From NCBI GenBank assembly GCA_903918675.1, contig CAIXFE010000061.1, forward strand, positions 1-43,254: a DNA stretch of 43,254 bases, given 5' to 3'. Below the pieces are notes generated by a model that was given only the letters and a program-made list of their open reading frames with translations, had not been told where the DNA came from and searched no databases. Every line of letters starts with the position of its first letter. Within the stretch, counting starts at the first letter, position 1. This document shows positions 10,423-21,098 of this stretch, in pieces. The position numbers were made by a program, and so were the translations under genes. This DNA comes from an uncultured bacterium. GTDB taxonomy: Bacteria; Patescibacteriota; Gracilibacteria; Absconditabacterales; Absconditicoccaceae.

Positions 10423-11541
10423 ATGATCGGAAGACCAGCAATGTATAAGGGAAAAAAATTAAAAATAGCTATGGCTTGATGAGGATCATGAGGCCATGTT
10501 TTTCCTATTAAGAGCTTATTGGAATGGATCTATAAAAAGCCCCAATATGTTCAGAGAATAGATAAAATATACTGGTTTGGAACCCAGAATAGTTTGGAAA
10601 GTCAGATCTGTGAGGAGCTCAACGTCTTGGAATGAAATATAAAATTTGTCTCCATTTTGTCAGGGAAATACCGCAGGGAAACGCTCCGAATATCCAGATG
10701 GAAAAATATACGTGATGTCTTTCTGTTTGTCGCTGGGTTCTTTCAAGCTTTCTTTCGATTGCTCCGATATCGCATAGATGTGATATTTTGTAAATGATGA
10801 TATGTGGCTTTACCAGTAGTGTTTGCTGCTGCTATTTTACAAAGGACAATCATCGTCCATGAATCAGATACCCATGCATGACTAGTAAATAGAATTGCTA
10901 ATTGCTTCGCTTCAAAGATATTCACTTGATTTGATGGGGTATTTTCTAAGGCAAAAACAGTTGGCCAAATACTTTCTGATGACATTTTGGTCGAAACGCC
11001 GCATTCAAATTGAGAGCACCACAAGGCGAAAATATTGATTAATGGGTGATCTCAATGATCAAGAAAACTCTATCAAACCATATTACATATCTTACAAAAT
11101 CACACTCAGGCATGCTCAAGTTTTGATTTCTATATCATATTAGGCCTTCTCAGCCAGCAAATGGCAAAGGACTTCGAAGTATTTCCAAACGTTCACACTG
11201 TCGGATTTATTTCCCAGAGAGAGATGGGCGAACTTTACGCGATGTGCGACATTAGTATTACTCGTTGAGGGACTACTTCATTGGCCGAACAGAAATTGTA
11301 TAATATAAAGCAGATTATCATTCCTATCCCATGGACGCATGATCAATATGATAATGCCCAATGGTATGTCGACCATTACAAGGATATCATGTTGAGCCAA
11401 AAAGATATCGCTTTTGAGGAGAAATTGACGAGTGCTTTGATGAAACTAAGGACATTCAATAAAAAGGATTCCAAGAAAAATAAACAAGCGCAGATTAGTA
11501 GAACGAAAGAGATCATAGTGAAGACTATTCTGTCAATTTAG
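10423..11541 (+). CDS. murG: MurG, lipid II-forming GlcNAc transferase
   Basis: 372 aa. Transfers GlcNAc from UDP-GlcNAc to lipid I at the inner face of the membrane. The N-terminal G-loop AGGGSGGHVFP (about residues 18-28) has three of its Gly residues encoded by TGA. FCKGGYVALPVV, HESDTHAGLVNR and the second-domain loop ILINGGSQGSRKL also carry TGA-Gly. The UDP-binding end RGGTTSLAEQ is intact, followed by PIPWTHDQYDNA. About 11 TGA in all. The start is ATG 10423 or ATG 10441. The TAG stop touches the first palindrome of pair 2, which may end the transcript. Confidence 0.93.
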
Positions 11542-11607
11542 CACCCGGGTGCTAAGTGTTTAAAATGGGCTCTAATAGCCTATTTTTTTTATTCCGCACC
11601 CGGGTGC
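11540..11607. repeat. palindrome pair 2 (CCCGGG core)
   Basis: AGCACCCGGGTGCT at 11540-11553, starting inside the murG stop codon, and GCACCCGGGTGC at 11596-11607; centres 55 bp apart. Same pattern as pairs 1 and 3. Confidence 0.85.
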
Positions 11608-11636
11608 TCAATAAGCCAATGGACACTTTTCTTACC

Positions 11637-11694
11637 TTTGTCCATTTTTTTCGTTTTTTTATTCCATACAGTTTCAGGCGATCTGCGCAGATCG
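11637..11694 (+). promoter_or_regulatory. TTTGTCC/T-tract/N23 element with hairpin (copy a)
   Basis: TTTGTCC (11637-11643), a T-rich spacer of 23 bp, TACAGT (11667-11672), then a perfect 16-bp palindrome CGATCTGCGCAGATCG (11679-11694) at the expected transcript start. It lies 22 bp before the nuclease ATG. Three more full copies share this layout. Promoter function is inferred. Confidence 0.5.
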
Positions 11695-11716
11695 GCTTTA
11701 TCTGTAAACAATCCCC

Positions 11717-14700
11717 ATGCGCTTACGCAAGCCTTTGCTGATCATAGCAACACTCTTTTTCCTAGTGCTCTGAATCTCACTTGCAGAGGAAGTGGTCCAA
11801 GAATCTCAGTCTTGAGATATAGTACAAAATGATATGACCTGATGAGAGGTAGAGTCATGATGAATCACTCCTCCTTTTCTCTGACAGGAGTGGACAGGAG
11901 TGGACACCACCGAAAGTCAGGGCACATGAACTACAGAATCGGGGGATACCACCCTCGCAGTATCAATAGAAAACCCTCGGCTTTTGGATACAGTTCCCTC
12001 AATCAATACCATGACTTCCGATATTCCAGCGCTCCCCTCTTTGCTCATCTCAGAAGTCTTTTTCGATGGAAGTGATGAACGACTGGAGATAAGTAATATC
12101 TGATCCACAGACTTTTCTGGGACTTTAGTGTTGACGGGGATAGGCATCAATACGACCATAAATAGCTTTATCCCTTCGCAGCAGTCTATCGTAGTTGCTA
12201 AATCAGGCAGAACGTTTGGATATTTCCTAGATCAAAGTGTTATCAAAAACTATGCTTCTATGTGATTTACCGACACCAAACAAATCTCTGTTTCATTATT
12301 CTTCAGTTGAATAGTATTAGATTCTTTCAATGTAGATACGGGGACGGTAGTTCATTACAATGATAAAACCACCTCACTGGAAAAAGTAAAAATAGGAGGG
12401 GAGTATATCATCACATGAACTTCTTCGGACAGATCATGGAATGTTCAATCGTGATATATCGCCAACCCATGAAAGCTCTATGAGCTTAGCCCAGACCTTC
12501 CACCAGTCTCAGAAACAGGGGAGGAAGAACAAAGCTGAATACTCCCCAAAGTAAGGATTACGGAAGTGTACTTAGATAGTGATCAGCGGTTTGAACTTAC
12601 CAACGTCGGATCAGGATCATTTTCCTGAAATCTCAGTGTTAGTTGAGCCAAAAGTTCATTACTATCACTAAATGTGAATTTAACGCCATGACAAAGCAAG
12701 GTATATGGGGACAGCTGCAGTCAGATTTTGAACACGGTAGTCATAGGCAAAACAGGCCTTAATCTATCCATATCTCAAAGTAAATCACTCTCATTGTTCA
12801 TCCTATCTTCATGAGTCGTCATAGATTCCTTCTTTGTAGATTCCGGATATGTAAAAAAATATAAGGACTATAATATCTCATTTGAAAAGGTGGGAATAAA
12901 TGATTCTCGAATTACGACCAAAGCAACTCTGGATAGGCGTTACAATAACACAACATGATTCGTGATCAATCCTGGGAAAGTATTCACCACAGGAGAGAAT
13001 CTTATAGATGTAAGTATTCCAGAGACAAAAGCGCCTGTATATACATGAGCATTACCCATAAATTGCGGTGATTTCACTCAGAGGTATGAGGCAGAAATTA
13101 GCGAGGTATTTGCAGGGAATGAAGTGTATCATCCCTACGTAGAGCTCGTATTATCGGAAGATCCAAACTATGACAGCTTTTTTCTCTCGGGTTCTGCACT
13201 CCTAGAACCCATAGAAATCTCACTAGATCAAGATTTGATCACCTTAGAAGGAAATACAACAGTGCTCATCTCAGACTCAGAAGATCGGTATAACCAGTGA
13301 TTAGATAGTCTTGATAACCCAAGGTTTGCACTGCAGAAAAATGGCTGATGGCTCTTACTTTACGGCTGAAATGGACAGAGTAGACAACTTTTGGACATCG
13401 TCTATCTCACATGAGTAACGCTAGGTAGTTCCTTATATTACAATGCTCATGACCAGGGTTGTGCCAAGGTTTTGGATGAAACAGGCGATTTCTCGCCGGG
13501 ATTTGATAGGAAATTTTTGCAGTACTTTGCAGTCTCGACCTCACCAAAAATTGAATATGTCACAGTCGGGAACGCGGTGGCCTGAACTTGTCCTATCTGT
13601 CCAGATGAGCTAAGTACGCAGCAAGAAAGCACATGAAAGGCCGTGACTCAGCAATTGATGGCCATGAGTTGAGCCATAGATAAACCTCAGATATCTTCTG
13701 GAGGATATTTAGACGTGAAGATTTTAACCGTTGATTATGATCCTCCATGATCAGATGTGGGGAATGAAAAAATTACACTAGAAGCAGATCTATCTTCGTG
13801 AGAAGATACTCTCTTACTAAGCAAACCCGACCGGTATCTGAGATTCTGAACGACCAAAAGATATCTTAGCTGACTCCTTCAAAATGGAATTCCAGTGACA
13901 CTTCAATGATCCTTTAGCTTCCCAAATAGTAGCAAAAGCTGAAATAGCATTACAGTCCAACTCCGGTATCAAAACACGCTAGTAAACAGCTATACTTATA
14001 CATTTGCTCCACCACTACCCAGAATTACAAAGCCAAAGACAAATGTACTTACAGGGACTTTCCTCGTCACAGAAGTGGTAGATGGCGATACGGTCAAGAT
14101 TTTGTATAGTGGGGCCGAGCAGAGCATTAGATTTCTCGGAATAGATGCACCAGAGACGACCTTACTGAGGAATAAGAAACTAGGTTGCTTCGGACAAGAG
14201 GCAAAAGCATATCTGACATCATTGTTGCTCGGAAAACAAGTCCATCTGGAATTCGATCCCACGCAACAGAAGACAGACAGCTATAAGAGACGATTGAATT
14301 ACGTCTACCTGGATGATCAACTCATCAATGAGATGATGTTAGCTCAAGGATACGCCAAAGAATACACCTTCAAAACGCCATATCAGTATAGAGCAGAATT
14401 CTTATCTGCGCAGCAAGAGGCGCAAGATGATTTACTTGGATTGCGAGATCCGTCAGTTTGCCCTGAAAATGCTCTACAGACAGGAAAAAATCTGACAGGG
14501 GAGTCGTGGTCTGGCTTGGATTTTTCCGGATTAACCGCCAAGATAACATATGTATTGCCAAATCCGAAAGGGAAAGACAGTAATGAAGAAATTGGGTTGA
14601 AAGTTGAGGCTGACACAGAGGAGAATTGAAAATTAAAAATTGAAAATTGAAAATTGATCTCAGGGCTCTATTTAGAGATCAATGGGAAAAAGAAAAAGAT

Positions 14701-15337
14701 TAAAGACGGTTTACCATTGGGGATAGAGACGATATTATCATGAAGTTTAGGATTGCCCAACAAAGCAAGCTGTATCGGATTGGGATATAGTGGGCGCATC
14801 TTGGATACGCTATGTTATCCTTTACCCAAAGAAGGGCAGAAAATATTTGCAGATGGGCACCAAGATTTCGATATATCACCAGAAGAAAATTCCGTTTTGG
14901 CTGATCTTACACTGCAAACTATGGGGAGCAAAATCTGCGCCATGTTTGGACCCATGCAAGTCATTTGCAAAAATGCTCCCCTCGGCAAGACAGCAGTCAA
15001 GACCGCCAACGAAAATAAATTATATGAAAAATTTATTACGATCATCGATACTTACATTAAGGACCAACGAAAAGATCTCTATTACACTCCTGATATGAAA
15101 GTCTATTTCGCACTTCTTCGATCCAACAAAAAAAACATCAAAGCAGGAATACAGGAACTGTCTACCTCACATGGAGAGGTTCCAGTCTATGATTTAGACC
15201 AGCAAATCCATATCATCGAAACTTATTCGCTTGCATACCGAGCCATGAAATGAGGACAAACCTTGTTGGATGAAAATCCCTCCGCCCTATCGGGCACCTC
15301 TCCCGCTGCGCGGGATTCCGTATGACTTCACCTTTAA
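11717..15337 (+). CDS. secreted multidomain LTD-SNase nuclease
   Basis: 1206 aa in one frame with about 39 TGA = Gly and no TAA/TAG. A signal peptide starts MRLRKPLLIIATLFF. Up to five lamin-tail-like beta domains are visible: LLISEVFFDG (about residue 110), VRITEVYLDSD (about 277), EAEISEVFAG (about 456), LDVKILTVDYDPPG (about 675) and ITYVLPNPKGKDS (about 940). The staphylococcal-nuclease domain sits between the last two (about 780-925): VVDGDTVK, IRFLGIDAPET and YKRRLNYVY keep the catalytic Arg-Glu-Arg and Asp residues. Surface or extracellular DNA/RNA degradation is inferred. A TTGAAAATT microsatellite (14623-14658) lies inside the last domain, and the C-terminal tail looks repeat-derived. 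Confidence 0.85.
14623..14658. repeat. TTGAAAATT microsatellite inside the nuclease gene
   Basis: About four imperfect 9-11 bp units of TTGAAAATT, read in frame with two TGA = Gly. Intergenic-type simple repeat within coding sequence. Confidence 0.7.
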
Positions 15338-15382
15338 AAAAGGGGAGACAAAATTCCTTTTTATCTTCTTATTCTTACAATC

Positions 15383-15757
15383 ATGAAATTTGAATCTATA
15401 GAAAACATTATCGTTTGGCAAAAGGCCAGGACTTTAGGCGTACAGACGCATGCAATTATCGAGAACGTTAAAGATGCAGAATTGAAAAGAAAGTTATGGA
15501 AAGAAACGATCACGATCATGAACACCATCGCAGAATGATATGAGAAGCCTACTAAGAAAGATTTGATCGACTCATTATATACCGCGAAATGATATTGTGG
15601 TAAATATAGATCCATGCTGCACATGGTTATGGAGTTAGGCTTCATCGACAATACAACTCATCAAAATCTGATGAATGCCTCTCTCGATGTCACCAAATTA
15701 CTCGCTGGATTTATTAAGAAATTAAAAGAAGTGAAGCCATGAACCGAAGCGGCTTAA
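15383..15757 (+). CDS. four-helix-bundle protein (23S IVP family), copy 1
   Basis: 124 aa. Matches the four-helix-bundle family first described from intervening sequences of 23S rRNA: IIVWQKARTLG at the start, TIAEGYEKPTKKDLIDSLYTAKGYCGKYRSML in three stretches across the middle (both Gly before Tyr/Cys motifs from TGA), then a last helix KLLAGFIKKLKEV. Function of these proteins is poorly known. It lies 45 bp after the nuclease gene. Two further members follow within 2.4 kb; they differ from each other in sequence. Confidence 0.75.
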
Positions 15758-15814
15758 TAAAATTGAGAATTGAGAGATTGAGGATTGAGAGGTTAGATAT
15801 CTTTTTTATATGTT

Positions 15815-16204
15815 ATGATATACCAGGAGATGGAAGACCCAAAGAAAAAATATCAGATAGAGAACGAGTCATATGCATTTGCAATGATGGTAATTTCATG
15901 TTGCAGGCATACGGCAAAAGAGCAGAGGGAGTTTATCCTTACCAACCAACTTTTCAAAAGTGGAACGAGTGTGGGTGCTAATGTCAGAGAGGCACAAGAA
16001 GGACAAAGCAAGAAAGATTTTTTGTCCAAGATGAGCATCTCTTTGAAGGAAGCTAGAGAATCCAAATATCGAATATGTCTGCTCAGAGATTCTTGATATT
16101 TTAAGACATACCCGCTACGAGAAGATTTATTAAACAAATCTAATGAAATGATATGAGTACTTACTAAAATAATCAAAACAACCAAGCTCAAATTACAAAC
16201 ATAG
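15815..16204 (+). CDS. four-helix-bundle protein (23S IVP family), copy 2
   Basis: 129 aa. Typical family core: SGTSVGANVREAQEGQSKKD, then FLSKMSISLKEARESKYRI, then the last helix after a TGA-Gly (RDSGYFKTYP). The N-terminus (IENESYAFAMMVISC) gives the first helix. Preceded by a short ATTGAGA-type repeat tract (15759-15795) and followed by a large imperfect hairpin (16208-16278). No function assignable. Confidence 0.78.
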
Positions 16205-16207
16205 ACA

Positions 16208-16278
16208 GGAATTGGGGCTGAGAGATTGAGGGTTAGAAGTTTTAATTTCTCAATCTCTCCACGTCTCAATCCCCCAAT
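16208..16278. terminator. large imperfect inverted repeat, possible terminator
   Basis: Arms GGCTGAGAGATTGAG and CTCAATCTCTCC plus outer GGAATTGGGG / CCCCCAATCC flank an AT-rich loop, just after a gene stop. No clean U-tract follows, so a repeat element is the alternative. Confidence 0.4.
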
Positions 16279-16347
16279 CCCATTTTGTCTTGATATAATC
16301 CCAAAGGTGAATACTATGTTCAACATTATTTTACACTCCAAGACAAA

Positions 16348-17322
16348 ATGGCGGACGCTTATCTGAAATGATATTATGGATACCAAAATTTCTGAGACGA
16401 GTTATTGTTTTTTGGGATCATTAAATGGATCCTCGATAACTATGCCTTGGACATGCTCTATGTAGAAGTGGGAGATAAAGTACGGATGGAGAAATGGATG
16501 GAGAAGAATTTCGAATCCTTCGGTTTCGCGGAGGACAAGTGAAGGAGTCTGTTGGACAAAATTAGGTTTGTAGAAAATAAATGGCATAAGATCGGTACTC
16601 ACATTCGTAGTTTTTTTGGACTCAGTCCTTACAAAAAAATGTTTAAATTTTTTGGAGGAGGAGAGGTGTTGACTGATGAAAGGAAATGCCCACATGACGG
16701 GCGAAATATCCCATTACTATTTGGCCGTACGGTAAGAAGACATCAGTTCGTTCTGCTCTGAGGGATCGCGAGTCCACATACATGCCGTACGAGAATTCTC
16801 TATAATATTTTGTTACGTAGAGCAAAGAATATAATCGTCAGAGATAAAACCTCCTTTGAAAATGCACATCACTATGTCCCAAGAAAGTCTAAAGATAATT
16901 TGATCCTTCACCAGGATTTTGCTCTAGAGATCATCCAGAGACAAGAATCTTCAGCTGATAGCAAAAGACCACTTGGAGATGCAAAGTATATCCTCATCAA
17001 TACCAATCACAAAGAATGCACGCCAGAAAACAGAGAAAAAATTCAGGCTTTCTGCAAAGAATATCCACTCCATCAAAAAATATTTTTCCCTTGTGATATG
17101 TATGATGATGCGAAAGAGTTTAAAATTCTGAAACAAGATATACCAGATCTGATCTATTATAACCGGACAGAACATAATATCCCCCGTATTCTAGATCTCT
17201 TCGCATATTGTGATGGTGGCATCTGATGCAGATTGCATTTTCTCTTACCATTGAAGATCTATAAAAAATCATTTGAAGCAATCCCTTACGCTGAGAAGAT
17301 TGAGAAAATGATCTTAAAATAA
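16348..17322 (+). CDS. polysaccharide pyruvyl transferase family protein
   Basis: 324 aa. Family members (CsaB, WcaK) add ketal pyruvate to wall polysaccharides, often to anchor SLH-domain S-layer proteins. N-terminal GYYGYQNFGDELLFFGII carries TGA-Gly twice; GGGEVLTD lies near residue 105; LLGGIASPHT, RRAKNIIVRDKTS and the C-terminal GIGCRLHFLLPL (Gly from TGA) complete the glycosyltransferase-like fold. An SLH-containing S-layer-like gene lies 4 kb downstream, so a role in its anchoring is plausible. The stop codon is inside the left copy of an 80-bp direct repeat. Confidence 0.83.
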
Positions 17323-17394
17323 TATTCAAATATTTTTCGAATTTACAATTTCCAAAACAATATTCAAATATCCAAATGAAAGAATGTTTAAAAC
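17315..17394 (+). repeat. 80-bp direct repeat, left copy
   Basis: About 91% identical (7 differences) to 17802-17881. It begins at the stop codon of the pyruvyl transferase. Both copies are AT-rich and flank a four-helix-bundle gene. Confidence 0.85.
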
Positions 17395-17424
17395 CAAATA
17401 ATTTTTTAGTTCTTTCAATATATC

Positions 17425-17769
17425 ATGCAGTATGACTTAGAAAGCAGACTTTTGCTATTTAGTAAATCGATAATCGTGTTGATAAAACAGATAGAAAGAA
17501 TGTATATAAACGCCAATATAATAAGCCAGTTACTTAGATCATGAACCAGCATCGGAGCTAATTATAGGGAAGCAAATGGTTCAATATCAAAAAAGGAATT
17601 TACACATAAAATTTATATTTGTAGAAAGGAGGCAAAAGAAACAATCTATCGATTGGACCTCTTATGAGAGGTCATTCATAGGGAAGGTATTTATAACAAT
17701 ATATGTCAGGAAGCAAAAGAGATATCGCTTATATTCAATAAGATTGCCACAAAACTCACCAAAGGATAA
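17425..17769 (+). CDS. four-helix-bundle protein (23S IVP family), copy 3
   Basis: 114 aa. Clear family pattern: YDLESRLLLFSKSII, NIISQLLRSGTSIGANYREA (Gly of SGTS from TGA), SKKEFTHKIYICRKEAKETI, LDLLGEVIHREG. Compared with the usual form nothing is missing. The gene sits between two 80-bp direct repeats 487 bp apart, so gene plus one repeat looks like a discrete inserted or duplicated cassette. AT content is higher than in neighbouring genes. Confidence 0.82.
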
Positions 17770-17801
17770 GCCTTTTTTTGCATTTCAAGATTTATAAATT
17801 C

Positions 17802-17881
17802 TAAAATAATATTCAAATATTCTTCGAATTTACAATATTCAAAACAATATTCAAATGCCAAAATGAAAGAATGTTTAGAAC
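17802..17881 (+). repeat. 80-bp direct repeat, right copy
   Basis: Partner of 17315-17394. Followed by AT-rich AATTCGTAAATT repeats up to the comEC start. Confidence 0.85.
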
Positions 17882-17976
17882 AGTCATTGCATCAAACAAT
17901 TATAACATTTATGCATTTGAAAATTCGTAAATTGTTTCGTAAATTTTAAATTTTAAAATTCGTAAATTATCATATA

Positions 17977-19698
17977 ATGTTCATCATCTTTTTCGCTATC
18001 TTCATTTTCATCCTTACGATCTGGGAAAATATATGGCTGGGCGGCATCATGTTTTGATTGATCCTCATAGGATGGCTCGTCTTCGCAATCGTAAAAAATC
18101 GTACCAACTGGTACAAAATATTCAGAAATAAGAAAAGATTGTATGAAATATTTTTTCTCTTCGTAGCATTTTTACTGGCAACTGGAAGCCGGATTTCCTA
18201 TAATTATTTTCATGAAGATAATTTTGATTTTCTTTCTACCAATCATCATATAGTCATCGAACATGATGGCAATTTTATGGGACAGGGGATGATAGAAGAC
18301 ACCTATACGCAGTGAAAATATATTTTCAATGATGGTAGATCGTCGTATGTGTTATACACCAAAAAAGAATACGCGATAGGAGACAACATATTTCTGATGT
18401 GAAGAAGGTCGTCATGAACCTTCTCAGGATCGGCTATGGAACAGGGATTTCTCTCCTTTGATTATACCAGGTGGTTAAAAATGAAATGATGGAAAGGAGT
18501 GATTTATGAAACAAATTCTTTTCCACAACAAGACGACTCGTGAAAAAATTCAACACTCTGATGGATCAAACAACTCAAGAAAGGTCTTCAGCAAAAAATA
18601 ATTTCTGCATACGGGAAAGATCGCATCTCGGGCTTAGTGCTCTGAATGTTGATCGGAGATAGATCGCAGATTCCCAAAGATGATTACCAGAGATTTATCA
18701 ATTCGTGACTGGTACATATCATCGCTGTCAGTGGAGGGAATGTCGTCATGATCACGGTTTTTCTCTGATTCGCTCTTTTCTTTCTTCCCTTTTATATAAG
18801 GATGTTCATTATTCTCATGACCGTCATTTTATATGGTCTCATCTGCGGTTTAGACTCCAGTGTTTTTCGTGCGGTCGTTACTTGAGGACTTTCACTCATT
18901 GCATTATTTCGATGAAAAGAAATTCCTATTTGGCGTCTCTTGTCCATTGCGTTTATCGGAATGCTTGTCGTCAATCCTTATTATCTTGTCTATGATGTTG
19001 GATTTGTGATGAGCTTTACCGCTGTCATTGGGATCATTTGTATCTGAAAAATCTGAAAAGAAGAATCTGAAAAATCTGAAAAAGGCTGTGTCACTCTGAA
19101 TAGACTGCCCCGCACCGGCGGGGAAATGAAGGCTATAAGTAATAAAAAATTATATCCTTCGAATTCTCTCAGGATGACAGCAATTCAAGGATGACAGAAA
19201 TTAGGACACCATATTCGAAAGAATTATCTGCAACCGAGTGTGGGAGCGACATTTGGCGTTTTCCCGATCATTATTTTCTTTATGGGAAGAATAAATTTAT
19301 TGTCTGTCCTTACCAATCTCTTTGTCCTCCCATTGCTCGCTATTGTCATGATCTATGGTTTCATCAGTGTCTATCTCTATCAATTCTTATGACGAAGTCG
19401 ACTTCTCCGGATAGAGAAGATCTTAATCTGTTATATATATAAGGTATCTGAACTTTCATCGGCGTTTGGTCTGTACCTTTCGATGGACGGATGGGTGAAG
19501 CGAGTTGTTTTAATGGGATTCTTGGGATGGTTTGTGTATTGGAAGTTGACACCTTCGGTGGTTGAAAGTTGAAGGTTGAGAAAAGAACTGAATTGAGGGC
19601 AAACTCACATCTTCGCAGGGTGCGACAAAAATGAAGAAAATGATGTGTCCCTTTGAAGGTTGAGAAAAGAACTGAGTTGAGGGCAAAATCAACAGTAG
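17977..19698 (+). CDS. comEC: ComEC/Rec2-type DNA uptake channel
   Basis: 573 aa with about 20 TGA = Gly. ComEC transports single-stranded DNA across the cytoplasmic membrane. Two N-terminal helices are followed by an exported OB-like domain (GKYIFNDGRSSYVLYTKKEY), then the competence domain: ISGLVLGMLIGDRSQIP, NSGLVHIIAVSGGNVVMI (about residues 240-257), VNPYYLVYDVGFVMSF, and INLLSVLTNLFVLPLLA. No metallo-beta-lactamase domain follows. A stretch of about 50 codons (19045-19200) between core helices is repeat-derived, read in frame. The C-terminus holds a duplicated RLRKEL-GGQ block (19569-19604, 19651-19686). Confidence 0.88.
19045..19200. repeat. repeat-derived insertion inside comEC
   Basis: Contains ATCTGAAAA tandem units, then a CCCCGC-ACC-GGCGGGG hairpin and paired GGATGACAG units (at 19172 and 19189), all typical of intergenic repeats. 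The reading frame stays open only because TGA is sense. Confidence 0.6.
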
Positions 19699-19739
19699 TT
19701 TATAGGAAAGAAAAAAAGTTTTATTGTCCGAGTGTATGG

Positions 19740-20337
19740 GCAAACCCTCCCGACCTCCCTTAACAGGGCGGCCAAAGGAGTTTTTATATCCTTGTCTAAT
19801 GGTTATGGATGATTATGGTCCTAGGTGCAAACAATATAATAGAAGCAATATTTATGATGCTAGGAGAATGAGAAAAAAACCTACTCTGGCTGAAGATAAA
19901 ATGTGGAATGGGATTCTTAAATATAGACCATTATGATATAAGTTTACTAGACAGAAACTGATAGGATCTTTCATTGTTGATTTTCATATTCTCCTTCAAA
20001 AATATATTTCATATTTTTGATTGAAGAATATGTAGTTGCCAACACAATAATTCCTCATTGTTTTTCGGACTTACTTGGTTGGCATACTATATTGTGCAAA
20101 ATTATCTCTTGCTATAGAAGTCGATGGTGAAATTCATAAAAAAAGAAAACAATATGATTTAGAAAGAAGTAATGCTTTATCAAACCAAGGAGTTTCCATT
20201 GCAAGGTATTGGAACAATGACGTATTAATAAATACAGACAGAGTATATAAAGATTTACTGCAATTTATGAAAACGCTCGCAAATAAATAAAAGACTTCCT
20301 TCAAGTCCCACTGTTAAGGGGGATTTAGGGGGTTTGC
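19740..20337. mobile_element. DUF559 gene bounded by inverted repeats
   Basis: Imperfect inverted repeats of about 30 bp at 19740-19768 and 20307-20337 (shared core CCTTAACAG and outer GCAAACCC) bound the broken DUF559 gene. This suggests a cassette or mobile unit. Target duplication was not identified. Confidence 0.45.
19799..20290 (+). pseudogene. DUF559 (Vsr-like endonuclease fold), interrupted
   Basis: Part 1 (to TAG 20033) has KPTLAEDKMWN, GYKFTRQKLIGSFIVDFHI; part 2 (from about 20085, same frame) has CAKLSLAIEVDGEIHKKRKQ, then RSNALSNQGVSIARYWNNDV. In intact DUF559 proteins the VDFY-C and KLAIEVDG segments adjoin, so about 105 bp with two in-frame stops (TAG 20033, TAA 20048) has been inserted. 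The insert is made of two inverted repeats (arms near 19985/20012 and TGCCAAC/GTTGGCA at 20037/20079). One TGA-Gly remains (GYKFTRQ). A related short-patch repair or transfer function is unproven. Confidence 0.75.
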
Positions 20338-21098
20338 TAAAAAAATAAAAACAAAAAATCTATCAGTCTGTACATTCTTCCCATCTGCATAGTTTATCCC
20401 GCAAGGCGGGACATCCACCCCCTTCGCGACCGAAGGAAGTCCCGCGCCAAGCGGGGCAAAGGGGGACAGAAATTTAAAAATCCCATATCACGCCATATTC
20501 TTCCAATAACGCAAGTACAAAAGATTGATTCAATTTCTGCGAGATATAGTAATTACAAAGCCCCTTTTAATCCAATCTAGTCACAAGTTGCTAACTATGG
20601 GTTGTCACAAAATGACCACTATGTCGTATAGCATACTAGATGGATCGTTCTTTATCAGTCGCAGAAAACACCTGAAACATCTGATAAGAACCTGAAAAAT
20701 CTGACAAACTACGGTTTGGATTATTTTTTGGCGGTTTTTTATCAGTTGGCGAGACAGTTTTACTTTAAATTCCAGTACGCTGGGATGGCAATTAGACAGC
20801 CTGTCTAATTTGTCTAAAAATGTCTTGCAATAAGTGTCCAGATTGATACTGTCAAACCAACGTTACTGTGTGGAGACACAGAGCGATGTTTGTAGACATC
20901 CGAATACCCTCACTTTACCCTCTCTTCAGAGAGGGAAGAAGCTTCTCTATCTCATCGTTTTCCGTCTTGGATGGAGACAAAAGAGATTGCGAAGCTTTGT
21001 CTCTGCAAAGAGTTGGGTGGGTGACTATCCTATAATAGTATGGATATGGAAATATTCTACTCTTGGATAGCCTTTTATATTTTATATTCTATGTACAC
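20291..21098. other. 808-bp intergenic region before the S-layer gene
   Basis: Holds the right inverted repeat of the DUF559 unit, GC-rich hairpins (CCCGC...GCGGG, 20398-20455), short broken coding-like tracts on both strands (for example minus 20480-20560) and TATAAT at 21031-21036, about 63 bp before the S-layer ATG, without a clear -35 at 16-17 bp. No intact gene was found. Confidence 0.5.

Noticed and set aside
20300-20312. tRNA T-loop-like TTCAAGTCC
   Set aside because: No acceptor, D or anticodon stems around it; part of the DUF559 end repeat.
20480-20800. Short coding-like tracts in the gap before the S-layer gene
   Set aside because: Frames are short, broken by TAA/TAG and lack starts; at most gene remnants.
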